Shown here one piece after another: positions 36,993 through 50,359 of a DNA stretch of 64,000 nt. A model generated the notes under the pieces. The model did no database searches. It saw nothing but the letters and a program-made list of their open reading frames with translations, and was not told where the DNA came from. The stretch's first letter is position 1, and every line of letters begins with the position of its first letter. Source of the DNA: Dromaius novaehollandiae (lineage: Eukaryota; Chordata; Aves; Casuariiformes; Dromaiidae); NCBI RefSeq assembly GCF_036370855.1, contig NC_088132.1:64766841-64830840 (forward strand), written 5' to 3'. A program made the translations under genes and the position numbers.

Positions 36993-37780
36993 CACAGTTG
37001 CTGAACAGGGATTTCTCTTAACGTGGGATTGCAAGCTCTGCCCCTCCAAGATTAGAAAGGGATGCCATAAAGTAGGAAATCACCAGGCACAGCCCAAGTA
37101 GCGCTTTTTCCTGTAATTGAGAGAAAACATTTACAGTGCCAGCAGCAGGATTTACAGGAAGCCGGTGTAAAACTTTCTCCAAGATCGAGACACCGTATTG
37201 TGCAAGAGCGTAAGCAGTCACATTTCCCAGTACCCCGCCGAGCGCTGCGTGGTGCATAGGAAGCGAGCACGGCGTCAGGCCCTGCGCTGTCCGCACGAGC
37301 CTGCCCCCAGCAGACGGGGCGCAGAGCCAGGCTGCGGGCTCCCCACGCGCCGCCCCCGGGCAGAGCCCTCCGCCCCGGGCAGAGCCCTCGCCGCCGCCGC
37401 CGGGGTCCCGTCCCGCCCGCGGGGACCGAGGAGGAGCCGCCACCTGCCGCCGCAGTGCCGGCGGCGCCTGGCGCAGAGCAGCGGGGCGCGCTGGAGGGAG
37501 GCATGGCCGGGGAGGGCGGCTGTACCTCGCATACCTCCCGCCACGCACCGTGGGGCGGCCGGCCCAGCGGCACCCGGCCGGGCTCCAAGCGCCAGGGGCT
37601 CAGGTGCTCCGGGACAACAGCGCACATCGCACAGCTGTCTGCAGATGTGGCACCGGCAAGCCGAGCGGTGGCCCAGCTCCACGGGCAGGGAGCCCTTCTC
37701 GCCGTGCTGGCGCCCGTTCAACGCTGAACCGCAGCACGAAATTCCCTCCTCCGTCAGAAAATCTTTTCTGGGGTAAGCCA
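36993..37780. promoter_or_regulatory. Isolated CpG island, candidate (bidirectional) promoter
   Basis: From about 37190 to 37740 the sequence is very GC-rich and full of CpG, in sharp contrast to the surrounding AT-rich DNA. GC boxes such as cccgcccgc and ccgccgccgccgcc occur near 37390-37430. On the minus strand a strong donor (GTG then GTAAGT) ends a putative first exon at 36993; on the plus strand a donor (CTGGG then GTAAGC) ends one at 37772. Several overlapping frames of 168-192 codons cross the island on both strands, which is expected from low stop density in GC-rich DNA. The island lies 5.5 kb upstream of the IL31RA start codon. Confidence 0.6.
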
Positions 37781-40700
37781 TTTAAGGCATGACCCCGCGT
37801 GGAAAAGAAAGATCCTCTGACTCAAGAGGTCAGAGAAATCTTAGCACGTACATATTACTCACAGAAAAAGATTAACTTAAACAGACAATCTGCAGTTTCC
37901 ACAAGTGCAGATTTTAGGGTGTCTCATCACAAACATTATGCTGTACCTAACACTGTTTAAAAGTATTGTCTATATAATGATATATCCAACAGTTTGATGT
38001 AGATGAGTCAATTCAACAATACAGCTTTAAATTGCATAAACATTTCAAATGAAACAAGCACATTAAGTAACAGCCATTGCTGACACACACTGACAGATGT
38101 ACCTAATTCATTATTTAGGTAATCAGCACTTAAAGAGAAACAACAGAAGTTATGATCCCTTTTAAAGCAAGCAAATGTATTCCAATTAATGACTTACAGG
38201 AAAATCATCCAGCCATCAGCAACATAAAAAGGAAGGAGTGCAATCAAAATTGGAAGTAATATTGGAGGTAATACTGCAATTAAAAGGGATACTATAAAGT
38301 TAGTGGGGATTCAAAGTCCCCAGTAATGTATCTCTTATTAAGCACCAGCAGTCCTTCCTAAGCAGACAATTAAATCTCTAAGCACAGATACAACTTTTCA
38401 ATACCTTTATCAATACAGAAGTCATTCAGAGGTCTTGTCCCGAGTCCAAAAGATCCGTGATGGAAGTTAATAACGTAGAGGAAATATATGTCCCAGGCAA
38501 GAAAGTAGACCAAAAAAAGTAGTAGATCTAGATAAAGCGTTTTAAATAAAAACAAAGCAAAACACAAACAAAACAAAAAACCCACAAAAAAGATTAGTCA
38601 AGCAGAGCCATAGCTCTGCCTCGCACACTGACACACTTCCCCCGCCAGCACGTTGTTCTCTAGGTGTCAGCTTCCCGTCTCTGCTAGCCCGGAAAAGCAT
38701 GCCAGTTCCCTGCTGCGCAGCTGCCTGCGGCCCCAGCATTTGCATCCATACGTCTCTCCCATCTCCAGGATCCTTCCCCATTTCCAGAATCTTGCATCTA
38801 AGTCATGACACTCACCTTCTTTCTGAGCTCCAAGCCCCAGTGTTCCCAGTCTAATTGTCTACGTGCAGAAGCACAAAATGTAATCACACTACTACCAGGC
38901 GGCCCATCTCATGCCTCTAATTGGAGGACTCAGGACATGCCACTTTTGTTTAGTCCAGGTGGTATAAGATTCACACCAGCCCACCACACAGCTGTAGCTA
39001 GCAAGGAGCAGGCTTGACATTCCCCACCACCACATACACAATTATTTGCTACCTGTCACCATTCACAAGCTTTTATTTTTGTGCCAACTACAACTATCCA
39101 CACCATTTCACTCTGCTGATCACAGTCTCTAAATAACACTATCTGATAAAGCAAAATCCCCCAAACAAACTGTACTTCTGAGGCCATGCTGCTGGTGTGC
39201 TTGAACACTCTGGATTCAGAATCAGTCCTGACATCTACCTCACTGACTCTTTCCTACTGCTATTACTCTTACTACTAGCTCCCATTTGCTTGGCCTTTCC
39301 CTCACAGCAGCCATTTCAGCCCACAACTTCAGCACCCCAACTTCCAGAGCATTTATTAGCCTTCATCTTTTCAGCTAATCATCCCAATTCATGTAGATAA
39401 CTTGTTAATTTTGTTATTTTTGGATTGATGCTGCCATCTCTCCATCCTCCCATGTGCAAGGCTGTATTGTGAACTGTTTTGATGTTTCTAAATTTCCTCT
39501 GCTATTTAGGGTTTTTTTAAAATGTTAATAATGTTAGGTTATTTTAATGTTAGTATATATGCCAGTATTTGGAAACTTCCATTTATTTTACTATTAGATA
39601 GCCTATAAAATAAATGTGATTTAATAGAAACAGAAGCAAATTGACACCTACACTCTCCTTGACATACCAGAAATTTTTCTTCAATGAACATAAAAGAAAT
39701 AATCAGGACTAGATGCTTTGAATTGTGTGCACCTGTATCCTGGACACGCTGTAATAGTTGCCTATGCTGACAGATTAATACAGTACATTGCTTTTATTGA
39801 CTTACAAAATGGCTCAATCTTTCAGAGCAATGAAAACTTGCACCAGACCTAACAAAGCAAGTGCTTTAAAAAAAAGAGTCATCCTTCTGACTACTTTAGG
39901 ACTTTTCAAAAGCTTAAAGTTCCCACAGTTTCAAATGTTGTGGTGGACTGGGCTGCAATGCTTTGGACATTCCAGGATGCAGAGGGCATTTGATGAGAAC
40001 AGCAATAACTATTCCAGTTACCATCTGTAATGATTTAATTATACAGAAAAATATCCTACAAAGAGGTGACATGATTTATCAAAAATGATTTGTCATAGAA
40101 GATAGGAAACCTTAAAGAATATCATAGAAATCTATGCCAGAAATGTGTTTATGGACATTTTTGTCCCGTTTGTGCAGGAATGCTCGTAAAGAACAAACTG
40201 TTCTGTCTTGAGGGTGGGAAGAAAGCGAAGCTGCTATTGCTGAAATGTAGGGGAAAAAAAGGGCCCTCAAAAAGATGACTCACCATATTTCTTCCCCACT
40301 AAAAAAAAAAAATCTGACCTCTGATCACTTATTACCTTATAGTAGCTGAGTTTTGAGAAGCCTCTCTCTCCTGTACTATGTGAGACCACACTCTATAAAG
40401 TTACTAATCACTGTATAATTAAAGTGAGTCTGTATAAATTAGCGCTTGGGCACAGAAGAAAGTTGAATGTAATTGAGTGGAAAAAGTGAAATGCATTTTC
40501 ATTGGCCAACCTTGCAGAATTTAATCTTTGCAGTCCTAATGAAAGTAGGTCTGATGTGATTTGTACTTCGGAATTCGACTTCAAAAAATAACAAAGATGG
40601 CTAAGTCCAACTTGTTTGAAGACTCAATATCTTAAAAAAAGAAAAAATAGGGTGTGGGGTAGGGACACGTGAAACATTAGAAAACATTTTCTAAAAATCA

Positions 40701-43700
40701 CTCATTCACAGGAAACCCTCGAGCATTCGGAACTGTAATTTCAAGAAACAGTCAAAAACTACAACATTTTGAACTGCATATATATCTTCTTTTGATCCAT
40801 CCATTTGGAATGAAAAATGCACAGAATCAGAGATACCTTAGTGCACAGCTGCACAAGGAAAGAACCAAGACACTTCAAAGACTTCAGGGAACACTCAGTC
40901 AGGTTCTCATTCAAGGAGAAAAAGGTATGTAAGAAGTTTCTAACTGCATCTGACTCATTCAGCCATTTCCAATAACTTTCAAATTATTAAGTGATATATT
41001 CAAAGCAGTTTTAACCTAGCCATCCTTGCCAGTCAAATCATCACTGAAACTGAAGGCACAAGTGTATGAATCAGACATCTATATCAATGGACAAAACAGT
41101 AACAACCAAGATACAGACAAGATGACCACATCCACATTACCTACTTCACTAGCATCCTGAAAAGCAATTGCTCATTGCTGTTGCCAGGGAAAAAGTCAAG
41201 GTGCACATGGTAGTGACTGGCATTGAGAAACCAGCATCTCCTGAGCACATTTGTTACTTGCCTTGTTATTCTCTGGCCAAAACAAGCGCAAATCTACCTC
41301 TCCTCTTCACTCTGCTCTTTCCATCTATCCCTTCTCTTCCTATGGCTCTCCAGTCCTTACAGCAATAGTTTTTTTCCTTCCTGTGCTGATGCAAAGCCTT
41401 CATCCAGACCTTGACGAGCTGTTCTCTTGAAAAGCACACATGTTCCCCACACTGGGAACAAAGTATTTACTAATCAAATACCAAAGCCGTAAGTCCTCTC
41501 TTCTTCTGAATTTATAGTCATAACTTAATTGCAAAAACACAGTACATGTTTGGTTTTTAAAGGAGGCTTTGTTCTTTTCATCAAGTTAACTTTAATTAGA
41601 GCGTGTTAATATAGTCTGTAAAAGACGACCTGATTTATTCAGACTTGTATTTATTTTTATACACAGTTCAAAGGTAGCCACACCACATACTTTGTGGGCA
41701 GATTTTGTAGCTAGAGAAGGGTTACTGTTAAAAAAAAAAACTTTAACCATCTTCTATTTTAATTTTTTTATAAAACCATTCTCAGTTCTTATCTATATTT
41801 CTAACTATTGAAAGGACAGCAGATAACTTTGAAGAAAAGCTCTCCCAATATCCACCACAGCAGGAAAAAAAACCCCCAAAACAGAACAACAATAGCTTGT
41901 GTTTATGTTTGGAAATTCTAACTGCTTCAGAACCTACAGCTTCATTGCATAATAGTATTAAAGTTACCTGTTCAATACAATATCAGATCTGCCAACGCAG
42001 CAGATTTACATCATGGAGCATTGGTAGCGTCGTTCTAAAGTTACAGCGCAAATTGGGCTGCATTCCAACTCCTTTACAATGAGATCAAATACACAGTTGC
42101 ATAGCTATGCCATATGAAGGAAAATCATTATACGAGTATTTTCCACCTGTCAGTAGAAAGATGAAACTGCACATCAAGATGCATTATTATCAGTTTATAA
42201 CAGGTACATTACCACAACAGTATAAGCTGATATTAAGATAGCACTGCCTCAGTCCCTTCTTTGCCTCCTTGACATTTCTAACTTCTCTTATACCAGTACA
42301 AGTGCTCAGACCCTTTGATAATCTAACTAGGAGCACTAAATCAGCAGAAAGCTATTCACTCTGTTACATTGATTTTCTCCTGGTTCGGTGACCTGAACTG
42401 CCTCTCCCCCTTAAATGTGAAGGGGAGGGACTGGAACAACGATTGCACTGACTTCCATTGGCTTCAGTCACTGAAGCCACAGTGACTGCAGCACCACAGA
42501 AATAACATCAGTGCCATCCTATTTCCCGCTGAGTTTGGGGGGGGGGGAAATCCAGTTCAAAGTAGTCAGAGTATAATCAATTTGAGTATTTCTGCTTTTC
42601 ATTAGGTAACTTATTTGTTGTCAAAAATGTGCTAGCATCAGGAATAAGCGGTATTTAAGGGCAAAAAAACTAACTGTACTTCTCGGATTTCTTTTTAAAA
42701 TAACATGAAATACCACAACAGCAGCACCAAATTCTAATATCCCCCAAACTTACCATACTCTCAAACTACTGATTTATGCCTGTGGCCTTAATTTCACCTC
42801 AATACATCAGCCAAGGTATTATTGCTTTATCACTCTCTGAACAAGCAATGATGTGTAACAACAAAATTACTTTAAATTTAATCTACTTTTAGTAGCAGGC
42901 ATATGCAAATTGTCCAAACCTAATAAAATGGATAGGAAAGGTTCTAACTGTTATGATAAACTTGAGTAACTGCTCACTGTGTAACACATGTAAAGGGCTT
43001 TAAAAGCTAGCTGAATATGTAATTACTTGCAAACATTCTTAATCTGTTCTACAGAAGATTTATTCCTCAAGAAAAAGAATCAGGTGTTTTCCAAAGAAGG
43101 CCACAAAGCCGTTATCCATTTCAGAATAGAGAAGTATGCAATACTTCCTTCCTGTGACATCTTCCTTTACAGTATTGCAACACCATAACAGATTGCAATT
43201 ACAGCTGATGTTAAAATGCTGGCAAAGAAAGGACATTTTCTCCCCAGAGTTTTGCCTCTGGAGGTTTACTACAGAAATTTTGAAAATGTTTTCATCCTAA
43301 GATAATTCAGACTTCCCCAAAGCTTGTATTTATTTTATACAACAAGTATTGCTTGTTGTAATAGTTGTAAAAGGCAGATATAGTTATATGCATTTGTACA
43401 AACAGATTAAGTGAATTAATCTGATTAATCTGTTGATCAGAGAATCCTGCAGGATTTTAATAGCAGGACAAGACACCCTTTGCTCTATTTGTTTTTTCTA
43501 ACAAGACCACAAAAAGCATAGATTCCTGATTAGGACCACAACCAACGTGAGTTACTCCCAATGAAAAGTGCCCACCAGAAGGAAAGAGTTAAAGTTTATA
43601 GTAATAACTACCTAAATTAAAAGCAAGTTTCTCACAAACAAGACCAAAAAAGAAAAAAAGGTTACTTACCTGAGAATGGCTCATCATGTATTTGGCTTTG

Positions 43701-44145
43701 AGAAGATTTGCATGTCATTTCTGGTGCTGTCATCTTTCAAAGGTGACATGCCCTCTGGTACTTCACTTATCCAAGTTAGAGGGTAGCAAGTAGGAAGGAC
43801 AGCAACACACACGCACACCAGCCTCCAAGAGCCAAGGGGGTCTCCAAAGGCAAATTCTTGTAATTGTCAGATTCGCAGCATCTTGAATCTCTAAGCAAGG
43901 CTGTCTGCATTCAAAAGAGCTGTGGGGCCATTACTTCTCAGTTTTCTCATCTTAAAATATGGCTCCTGGCCCCACTGTATGCCATTCACAGCTGGTATGT
44001 GCGCTGTAACTCACACGCACTCTATTTTCTGTTGCTTCTCAAGTTAACTGGATAAGGAATTCTGGTGAAACAGCAAGCAATTCAGATACACAGCTCGGCT
44101 GTCAATCCTGAATCCACCTTGTCCATACAAAACAAACAAACCAGA

Positions 44146-44173
44146 CCCCCCCCCCACACACACACACACACAC
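44146..44173. repeat. C10 followed by (AC)n microsatellite
   Basis: Ten C residues run directly into about nine AC units. Confidence 0.9.
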
Positions 44174-44597
44174 CCCTCTTTAACCTATGACCCTCTGAAA
44201 CGAAGTGCTGGCACCCTGAAAAGATAGCTAAGGGTAAGGTGACACAGTGAAACAATGACCTACCAGCAAACCTAACAAGAACTTTGCCAAGATACCAACA
44301 TTTTGCTTCGCAATGCCAGACACTAATATTAAATGTAATATCTGTCATCAAGGGCAATTGTGAGCACTATGAACTCCATTTGCTGGTGATGACATGAGAC
44401 TATTTCAGTTCAGAGTTCAGCTGTGGACAGTATGAATAGGCTTCTGCAGTGTGCCGGCACTGCTGGGAAGCATTCTGTGGAAGTCTTTAGTGTGGAAAAT
44501 ATTAAGAGATAGAACACTAACAAACCTCTAATCCTGCAAGTCTGAGAAACATCTTAGAGACTGAATAGAGTAGGATATTGAAGTACAACTGCTCCTC

Positions 44598-44600
<3 letters not shown>

Positions 44601-44630
<30 letters not shown>
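44601..44630. repeat. A30 homopolymer
   Basis: Thirty consecutive A residues. No retrogene is visible upstream of it and I see no target-site duplication, so it is treated as a simple repeat rather than a retrotransposon tail. Confidence 0.85.
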
Positions 44631-44631
<1 letters not shown>

Positions 44632-47144
44632 CCACACACAAAACCAGTCACCATCCCTGAGCTTAGAAATAGAATTATGGAAGCAAGCATGACCAACCTG
44701 CAGGTACCCTGCAGCAGGGACCTGCAAAGTCATCGCATCTCTGGAATAGGACAAAACAGTTTAGGCAACGTCTCTGATACAGATAACTTATTTCCAAGCC
44801 TCTGAAATTCTCATAAGGGATTCAGGGAATGATTTGAGATCATCCATTCCTGTCTGGATACCCATGACTTGTGAAGAGTTGAGACATCAAGCCTTTGTAT
44901 GGGGAAACTGGGCATTTGCTGTTGCTGTGGTCTGAGGTCACGTTCTTCCTCACAGTGGTTTTGGTGGTCTATTGCACAGCACCATTTAGTGAAGATGGAG
45001 AGGCACCTCAAGACAAACGAGCTCAGTAAGGTGGTGATGATGATAATATATCTAATCCAGAAGTGTCAACAGATCTTTTTGTGGCACTATTCACTAATCT
45101 CAAAGAAGCAGCAGCAGAAGTGTATGTCCAGATGCAGAAGTATTAGACATCCTCAAGAAGCTATACAGCCTTACTGATATCAGGACACAGACTAAAAATC
45201 TTACCAAGATCACCCTCCAACTCTCATAAAGAAGTATCATGTGCTGTGACCATTTAAGTCCATGGGATGCATCTGCTAGAGGCCAGGCTGGCTGGTACTT
45301 CCAAGCTCCCACACAGTAGACAGCTTCCTGTTTCTCTTGCCAGAGGTAATGCAGTCTGCCTTAAAGCACAGCACTGAACACCTCATTGAGCCTGCACTCA
45401 CTGGAGCCTCTCACCTTAGCCCTTCAAACAGAAGTACTGATATCTGTTGAGTACTGCTTTTTGTGCAGGTCACACTGATGCCAAGTCTCTGCTGTCTGCT
45501 CTAGCTGATTTTAGGCAGTAATTCCATTCATGTATCTTTAATTCTCAGCCTACGGGCTGAGTTGATGCACAGCTGCATGACCTCAGCTCAGTATTACTGA
45601 GAAATCTGTTGTTAAGTTTTGACAAAGTCAAATAAAGCCATGCAAGATAAGAGTCAGAGCAGACAAAAGTGCAGTTGTTGAGGCAGTATTAAGTAGCAGC
45701 TCAGATTACTGAGGAAAAATACTGACACAGACTAAGAAAAAAGTATGAAACCATGAGAAGAGGCAGAGAATAGGATGGCAGTTCAGCAACACTGAAGATC
45801 AGCCTGTTCCTCAGAGCAATGGAAACCAACCCTTCCCCACCTGACTACTGCCTAGTCAGCAGACACTCATCAGATGTCTCATGAGAGGCATATTAACACT
45901 TAACTTAGAAACATATTAATCATAGCTATCTACTTTGCGTTTCCCAATAAATAATTGCTTTGCACTCTTAAGTTGTGTATATTATCCTTGCAGTCTTTGT
46001 GCACAAGAAAAATACCCAAATAAAAGTGGTTCAATGAGAGAGGGTTACATATCCACTGATCTATAAATAGTAGATGTAAATAAAGCAGGTGTATTCAGTT
46101 CTAGAATCAATCTCTAAGGCTTGAGCATGCCAACTGATACAGAAAAAACTTATACTGTATGCTCAGTCTATCCTGGTGAGGAATGTCAACATTTAACATG
46201 CCGAATACAAGTTCAAAATACAGAACCCTCTAAATAAAAGTTGTGTTCTTCCTTTGATGCTATTCAGTTTATCATCAGACAGGCACATCATGGATTTCAC
46301 ATCTGCCATGCAGAGGTGTCTATGGAATACAGCTGCAGAGGAAGTATTTGATTCTCATTATACAGTTTCAGTTGGTATATGTCAACTGTCTTAAACAAAA
46401 AAACAAACAAACAAAAAAGATTTTCTGACTTAAAAAAGAGTTTAAGATTTATCAAGACCAAGGACTACTGGTAAGTCACCTCCCAGCTTTCGCCTCCTTG
46501 CTACTAAAAGGGGGGTAAAAGGAAACTGCACAAGATTCATACTCACTCTTCCCTTTTTAACCATCTGTAGGAATAAGGGACAGAGTCTAGACAGTGGTTG
46601 CTATTAAATGCATTGACCTTTCATTCTCAACATACATGTCTAGAGATGACCAACACTGCCACATTTCCAAGGAACTCTGCTTAAATACTTTCATTCTTAC
46701 ATTCATATCAACATTTGAAATTAAATAGAGAGAGAGAAAAAAAGAGATCTGAATCTACCTCAACAATACTAATCTGTTTAAAAGAAGTCATCTTTCATCT
46801 GGGAAGTATACCAATAGCAGCCCTTCCATTTTAAATGCAAGTTAAATGAATCAGAAATCATCGTATGTATGCAACTGAAGACATACAATTATACACCACT
46901 ATGCTAGCCAAGAGTGAAGGCCAAAATCAAGTCAATTTTTGATTCAAATCTCATTCATCTTTCCAGGAAAAAGCTTTATAAGCAGACATCGCACCTCCTG
47001 TGAAGAATGCCCATATTCCATTTTGATTAGCAGAAGAACAAAAGAGAGCATTCCTTGAAGTTCAGGGCTATTAGGCACATAGCTGACTTATCTAACTCTT
47101 ATAATAGGATTAGATATATTGAAATCCATTCTAGCTTTAAAAAA

Positions 47145-47427
47145 GAGGGAGGGAGGGAGGGAGGGAGGGAGGGAGGGAGGGAGGGAGGGAGGGAGGGAGG
47201 GAGGGAGGGAGGGAGGGAGGGAGGGAGGGAAGGAAGGAAGGAAGGAAGGAAGGAAGGAAGGAAGGAAGGAAGGAAGGAAGGAAGGAAGGAAGGAAGGAAG
47301 GAAGGAAGGAAGGAAGGAAGGAAGGAAGGAAGGAAGGAAGGAAGGAAGGAAGGAAGGAAGGAAGGAAGGAAGGAAGGAAGGAAGGAAGGAAGGAAGGAAG
47401 GAAGGAAGGAAGGAAGGAAGGAAGGAA
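47145..47427. repeat. Compound (GGGA)n-(GGAA)n polypurine microsatellite
   Basis: About 21 GGGA units (47145-47230) switch without interruption to about 49 GGAA units (47231-47427). Every base on the plus strand is a purine until the final cytosine-containing flank. The long frames across it (EGR/EGK repeats; PSLP/PSFL repeats on the other strand) are repeat translations, not genes. Confidence 0.97.
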
Positions 47428-47429
47428 AG

Positions 47430-49260
47430 ACAGAAAAATAGCACAAGGAAATCCTGACTGACAATTACATTGCGTTTAATCACGCAGTAGTGATGACAAG
47501 CTTGTACTCTAAAACTAGGTAACCACAATCACTATCCATAGTTTTCTTGGATGACACTAGCAGGCAACAGGCATGTTTACGGTTGAGTTCCAAAGAAAAT
47601 ATTATTTTAGATATGGAAATCAGGCTCTGAGAGACAACAGGTCAGATTTCTGCAACTACTTAGGAGCATAAAGAGGAAGATGAACATTTTTAGTCGTGTC
47701 TGGCTCCCAAATGATTTGCCTAACCGTGCTGGAACAGAGAACTGAATCCCTGATCTCCCACAACACAAAGGGGTTCCTCTAATTTTCCTTCCTCACTGTT
47801 GTATTTTCACTTCTGCTTAATAAAAAGAAATAAAAGCCAAACCGGCTGCATTCAAAAGTACCAACAATTTTGAAGAAAACTGTATGAGAAGCACTTAATA
47901 TAATCTTTATATATTTCAAGTGCTATTGAACTATAGCCTAGATTTAGGGTCCCATTTGATTCCAGTTGTTTTCTTAAATATTTTAGTTAATAAAAAAAAG
48001 CAGATAAATTTAAGAGAATGCACTTCAATGCAAGACTGGATATCCTTGGTACAGGCACATATACCTTTCCATAGGTATGTGATTTCTTCTAATGTTGCTT
48101 ATTGGCTACTGTAGCTGAGAAGAGATGGAAGCAACTCATATCATAAAAATCTAAAATAGTATCAAGTTTGTAAGAAACATTATTGCTGAAGACTAAAATT
48201 AAACATAAACAATAAATTCACAGAAAATAAAATCTGTGATGATGGAACTAACAGTATGACACAACAGCATAAATATCCATCTTTGACAATTCTTAAGGAC
48301 CACGGCAGCCAAATTTGACCTAAAAATGTCCCCCATATGGTGCTGCTGAGCACAATGTTTTGACAAATCTAATAACATGCCCCTGTCTCACCAGGGAATT
48401 TCCCAGAACTGCCAAATAGCCAGTTCAGTCAGTTTTCTCATTTTAACACACTAACACACCAAAGCAGCATGCATTACAATCTAGCATTACAGTTCCACAG
48501 TCTGCCTTAAATCCAAGATGGATGTACATTGTATGTAATCCCAGCTGACATGTTAAAGAAAAGATGTCTGGCTAGCTTGCTTTCTACCTCCTGCCCCAAC
48601 TGAGAAGAAACTAATCTGCAGGAGTGGGGAAAATTAAAAAGGCATCTTCAAAACAGAATAATCATAAAGTCTTCATTAGTTTGCTTTGCTTTGTTTCAAA
48701 ACATTACAAAGGATTTGAAACAATCTGAGATTAAATGTAGCTTTGAGAATACACATCTTCTATTGCTCTACACTTTTGATTGACACAGCTGTTTTCAATC
48801 CCTGAAATTCCTACACCCTCGATTTTAGTGGAGGTGCAGCCCCTAATTAGCAAATTCAGCCTTGTTGTCAGAAGGCCTGCTTTTCTCAGCTACTGTTTGC
48901 AGAGCCCTTAGAACGAGTTCATAGCCCACAAGTATCTGCAGATCAAAGGTTGCAAGCCACTAATTTATGTTTTCTTTTAGTGATTAAAACTGGGCATTGT
49001 TTGTATTCAAGCTTGCATTCTATTAGTATCAAGAACAGAACCATTACTGTCTACGTTGTTTGTGTGTGTCTCCCATGATAAGCAAATCCCAATTCAGTCA
49101 AGAAGAAAAATCCAAACTAACCTCTGAACTACTGCTGTCTGCTCCATTCTTCCAACTACCCTAGTAATCCTTTGCAGGACCTACTACTACTTCAGTTCCT
49201 CTTGAACACTGATGACTACAATCTCACTCAGCCTTCTTCACTCCCATTTCCAAAAATATT
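47430..49260. other. Intergenic DNA, nothing recognised
   Basis: AT-rich sequence between the microsatellite and the CR1 element; no supported exon, RNA or repeat family. Confidence 0.5.
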
Positions 49261-49261
49261 T

Positions 49262-50350
49262 CAGATCATAGGATAATTCAAGTTGGAAAGGACCTCAGAA
49301 GGTCCCTAGTTCAACCCCCTGCTCAAAGCAGTTTCAAAGACGTCAGACCATATGACTACGGACTTTATCCAGTCCAGTTCTGAAAACCTCCAAGGGTGGA
49401 GACCACACAGCCTCTCTGGACAGCCTGCTCCACTGCTGGACTTTCTCCACAGGGAAATAGGCTTCCTTTGTATCCAGTCTGAACCTCTCTGGTTTCAACT
49501 TATGCCCATTGTGGCTCATCCTGCCACCATGTAGTGCTGCACAGAGCCTGGTTCCATCTTCTCAACAACTTACCTCCTTGTAGGTGCAGGAAGGCTGCTC
49601 CAAGGTCCCCCAAAACCTTCCTTTCTCCAGGCTGACCAAGCCCTGGTCCTTCAGCCTCTCCTCACAGTACCAGTGCTCCAGCCCTGAGCATCCTGGTGGC
49701 CCTCTGCTGGACTCGCTCCAGTTTGGGAGAGTCTGTCCTGTACTGGGGAGACCAAAACCAGAGGATGCAGTATCTAGGTGTGGCTTAAGTAGTACTGAGT
49801 CAAGGGGGAGACTCACTTCTCTCCCTTCTCCTGGCTGTGCCCCTGCTCACACAGCCCAGGAAGCTGCTGGCCTTTGTGGCTGCCAGGACCCCCAGCTGGC
49901 TCCTGGGCAGCTTTCTGGCCCCCAGGGCATTTCCACAGAGCTGCTCCCAGGCAGTCCCCGGCCAGCCGGGACTGCTGCCAGAGGCTCTCCCTTCCCCAGA
50001 ATGCGGCTTGGCAGTTCTCCAGGCTGAAGCTCACAGGGTCCATTCCTCCAGCCTCCCCTGGTCCTTCTGGATGGCAGCACTGCTCTTGAGCACATTGACT
50101 GCCCCCTGCAGTTTGGCAATGCCTGCAAACTTGAGGAGCAAGCACTCCCTCCATTCCTCCAGGCCTTGATGCACCCTAGAATACTTTCTTTATAGCTACT
50201 TAAAATTGACACTTCAGTCATCTTGTGATCAGCCAGAACTCCTAGCTCTTTTTCTGCTTCTGGTTTTTGGTTAGTCAGTTGGTTTGCTTCCAAATGCTCT
50301 AAGTCTAAAACTCATGATAACGTCTCATTTTTACCCATGAGTAGTGTTCA
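49262..50350 (-). mobile_element. CR1 LINE, 3' portion, minus orientation
   Basis: The plus strand begins ATCATAGGATAATTCAAG, TTGGAAAGGACCTCAGAAGG and TTCAACCCCCTGCTCAAAGCA, the reverse complement of a CR1 3' terminus, continuing through GTGGAGACCACACAGCC, CTGGACAGCCTG and GTGGCCCTCTGCTGGACTCG. The inner part is GC-rich (49600-50150). CR1-like similarity fades near AGAACTCCTAGCTCTTTTTCTGC at about 50240-50260, so the upper boundary is approximate. It is a 5'-truncated, decayed copy; the open frames inside it are not host genes. Confidence 0.85.
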
Positions 50351-50359
50351 GTTCTTTGC

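Larger units (their letters stand above)
37800..47140. other. Intergenic DNA between the CpG island and the large microsatellite
   Basis: No convincing exon, RNA gene or recognisable transposon. It holds a G11 run at 42537-42547, a C10 run plus (AC)n at 44146-44173, and an A30 run at 44601-44630. Open frames here are short and low in complexity. Confidence 0.5.

Noticed and set aside
37111-37137. Apparent mini-intron (GTAAAT ... CTCAATTACAG) in the minus frame at 37 kb
   Set aside because: At 27 bases it is too short to be spliced, and the frame is open through it.
37052-37781. Several 80-192-codon frames on both strands in the CpG island
   Set aside because: Stop codons are rare in GC-rich DNA. 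The frames overlap on both strands and show no recognisable domain. Only the minus frame ending at 37018 is kept as a finding.
44578-44805. A30 run as tail of a processed retrogene
   Set aside because: No coding remnant precedes it on either strand and no flanking duplication is visible.
47055-47528. Four long overlapping frames on both strands (EGR/EGK and PSLP/PSFL repeats)
   Set aside because: They are translations of the tetranucleotide microsatellite; a repeat unit not divisible by three leaves all frames open.
49562-50293. GC-rich overlapping frames of 84-148 codons
   Set aside because: They lie inside the CR1 element and read through its 3' region on both strands.
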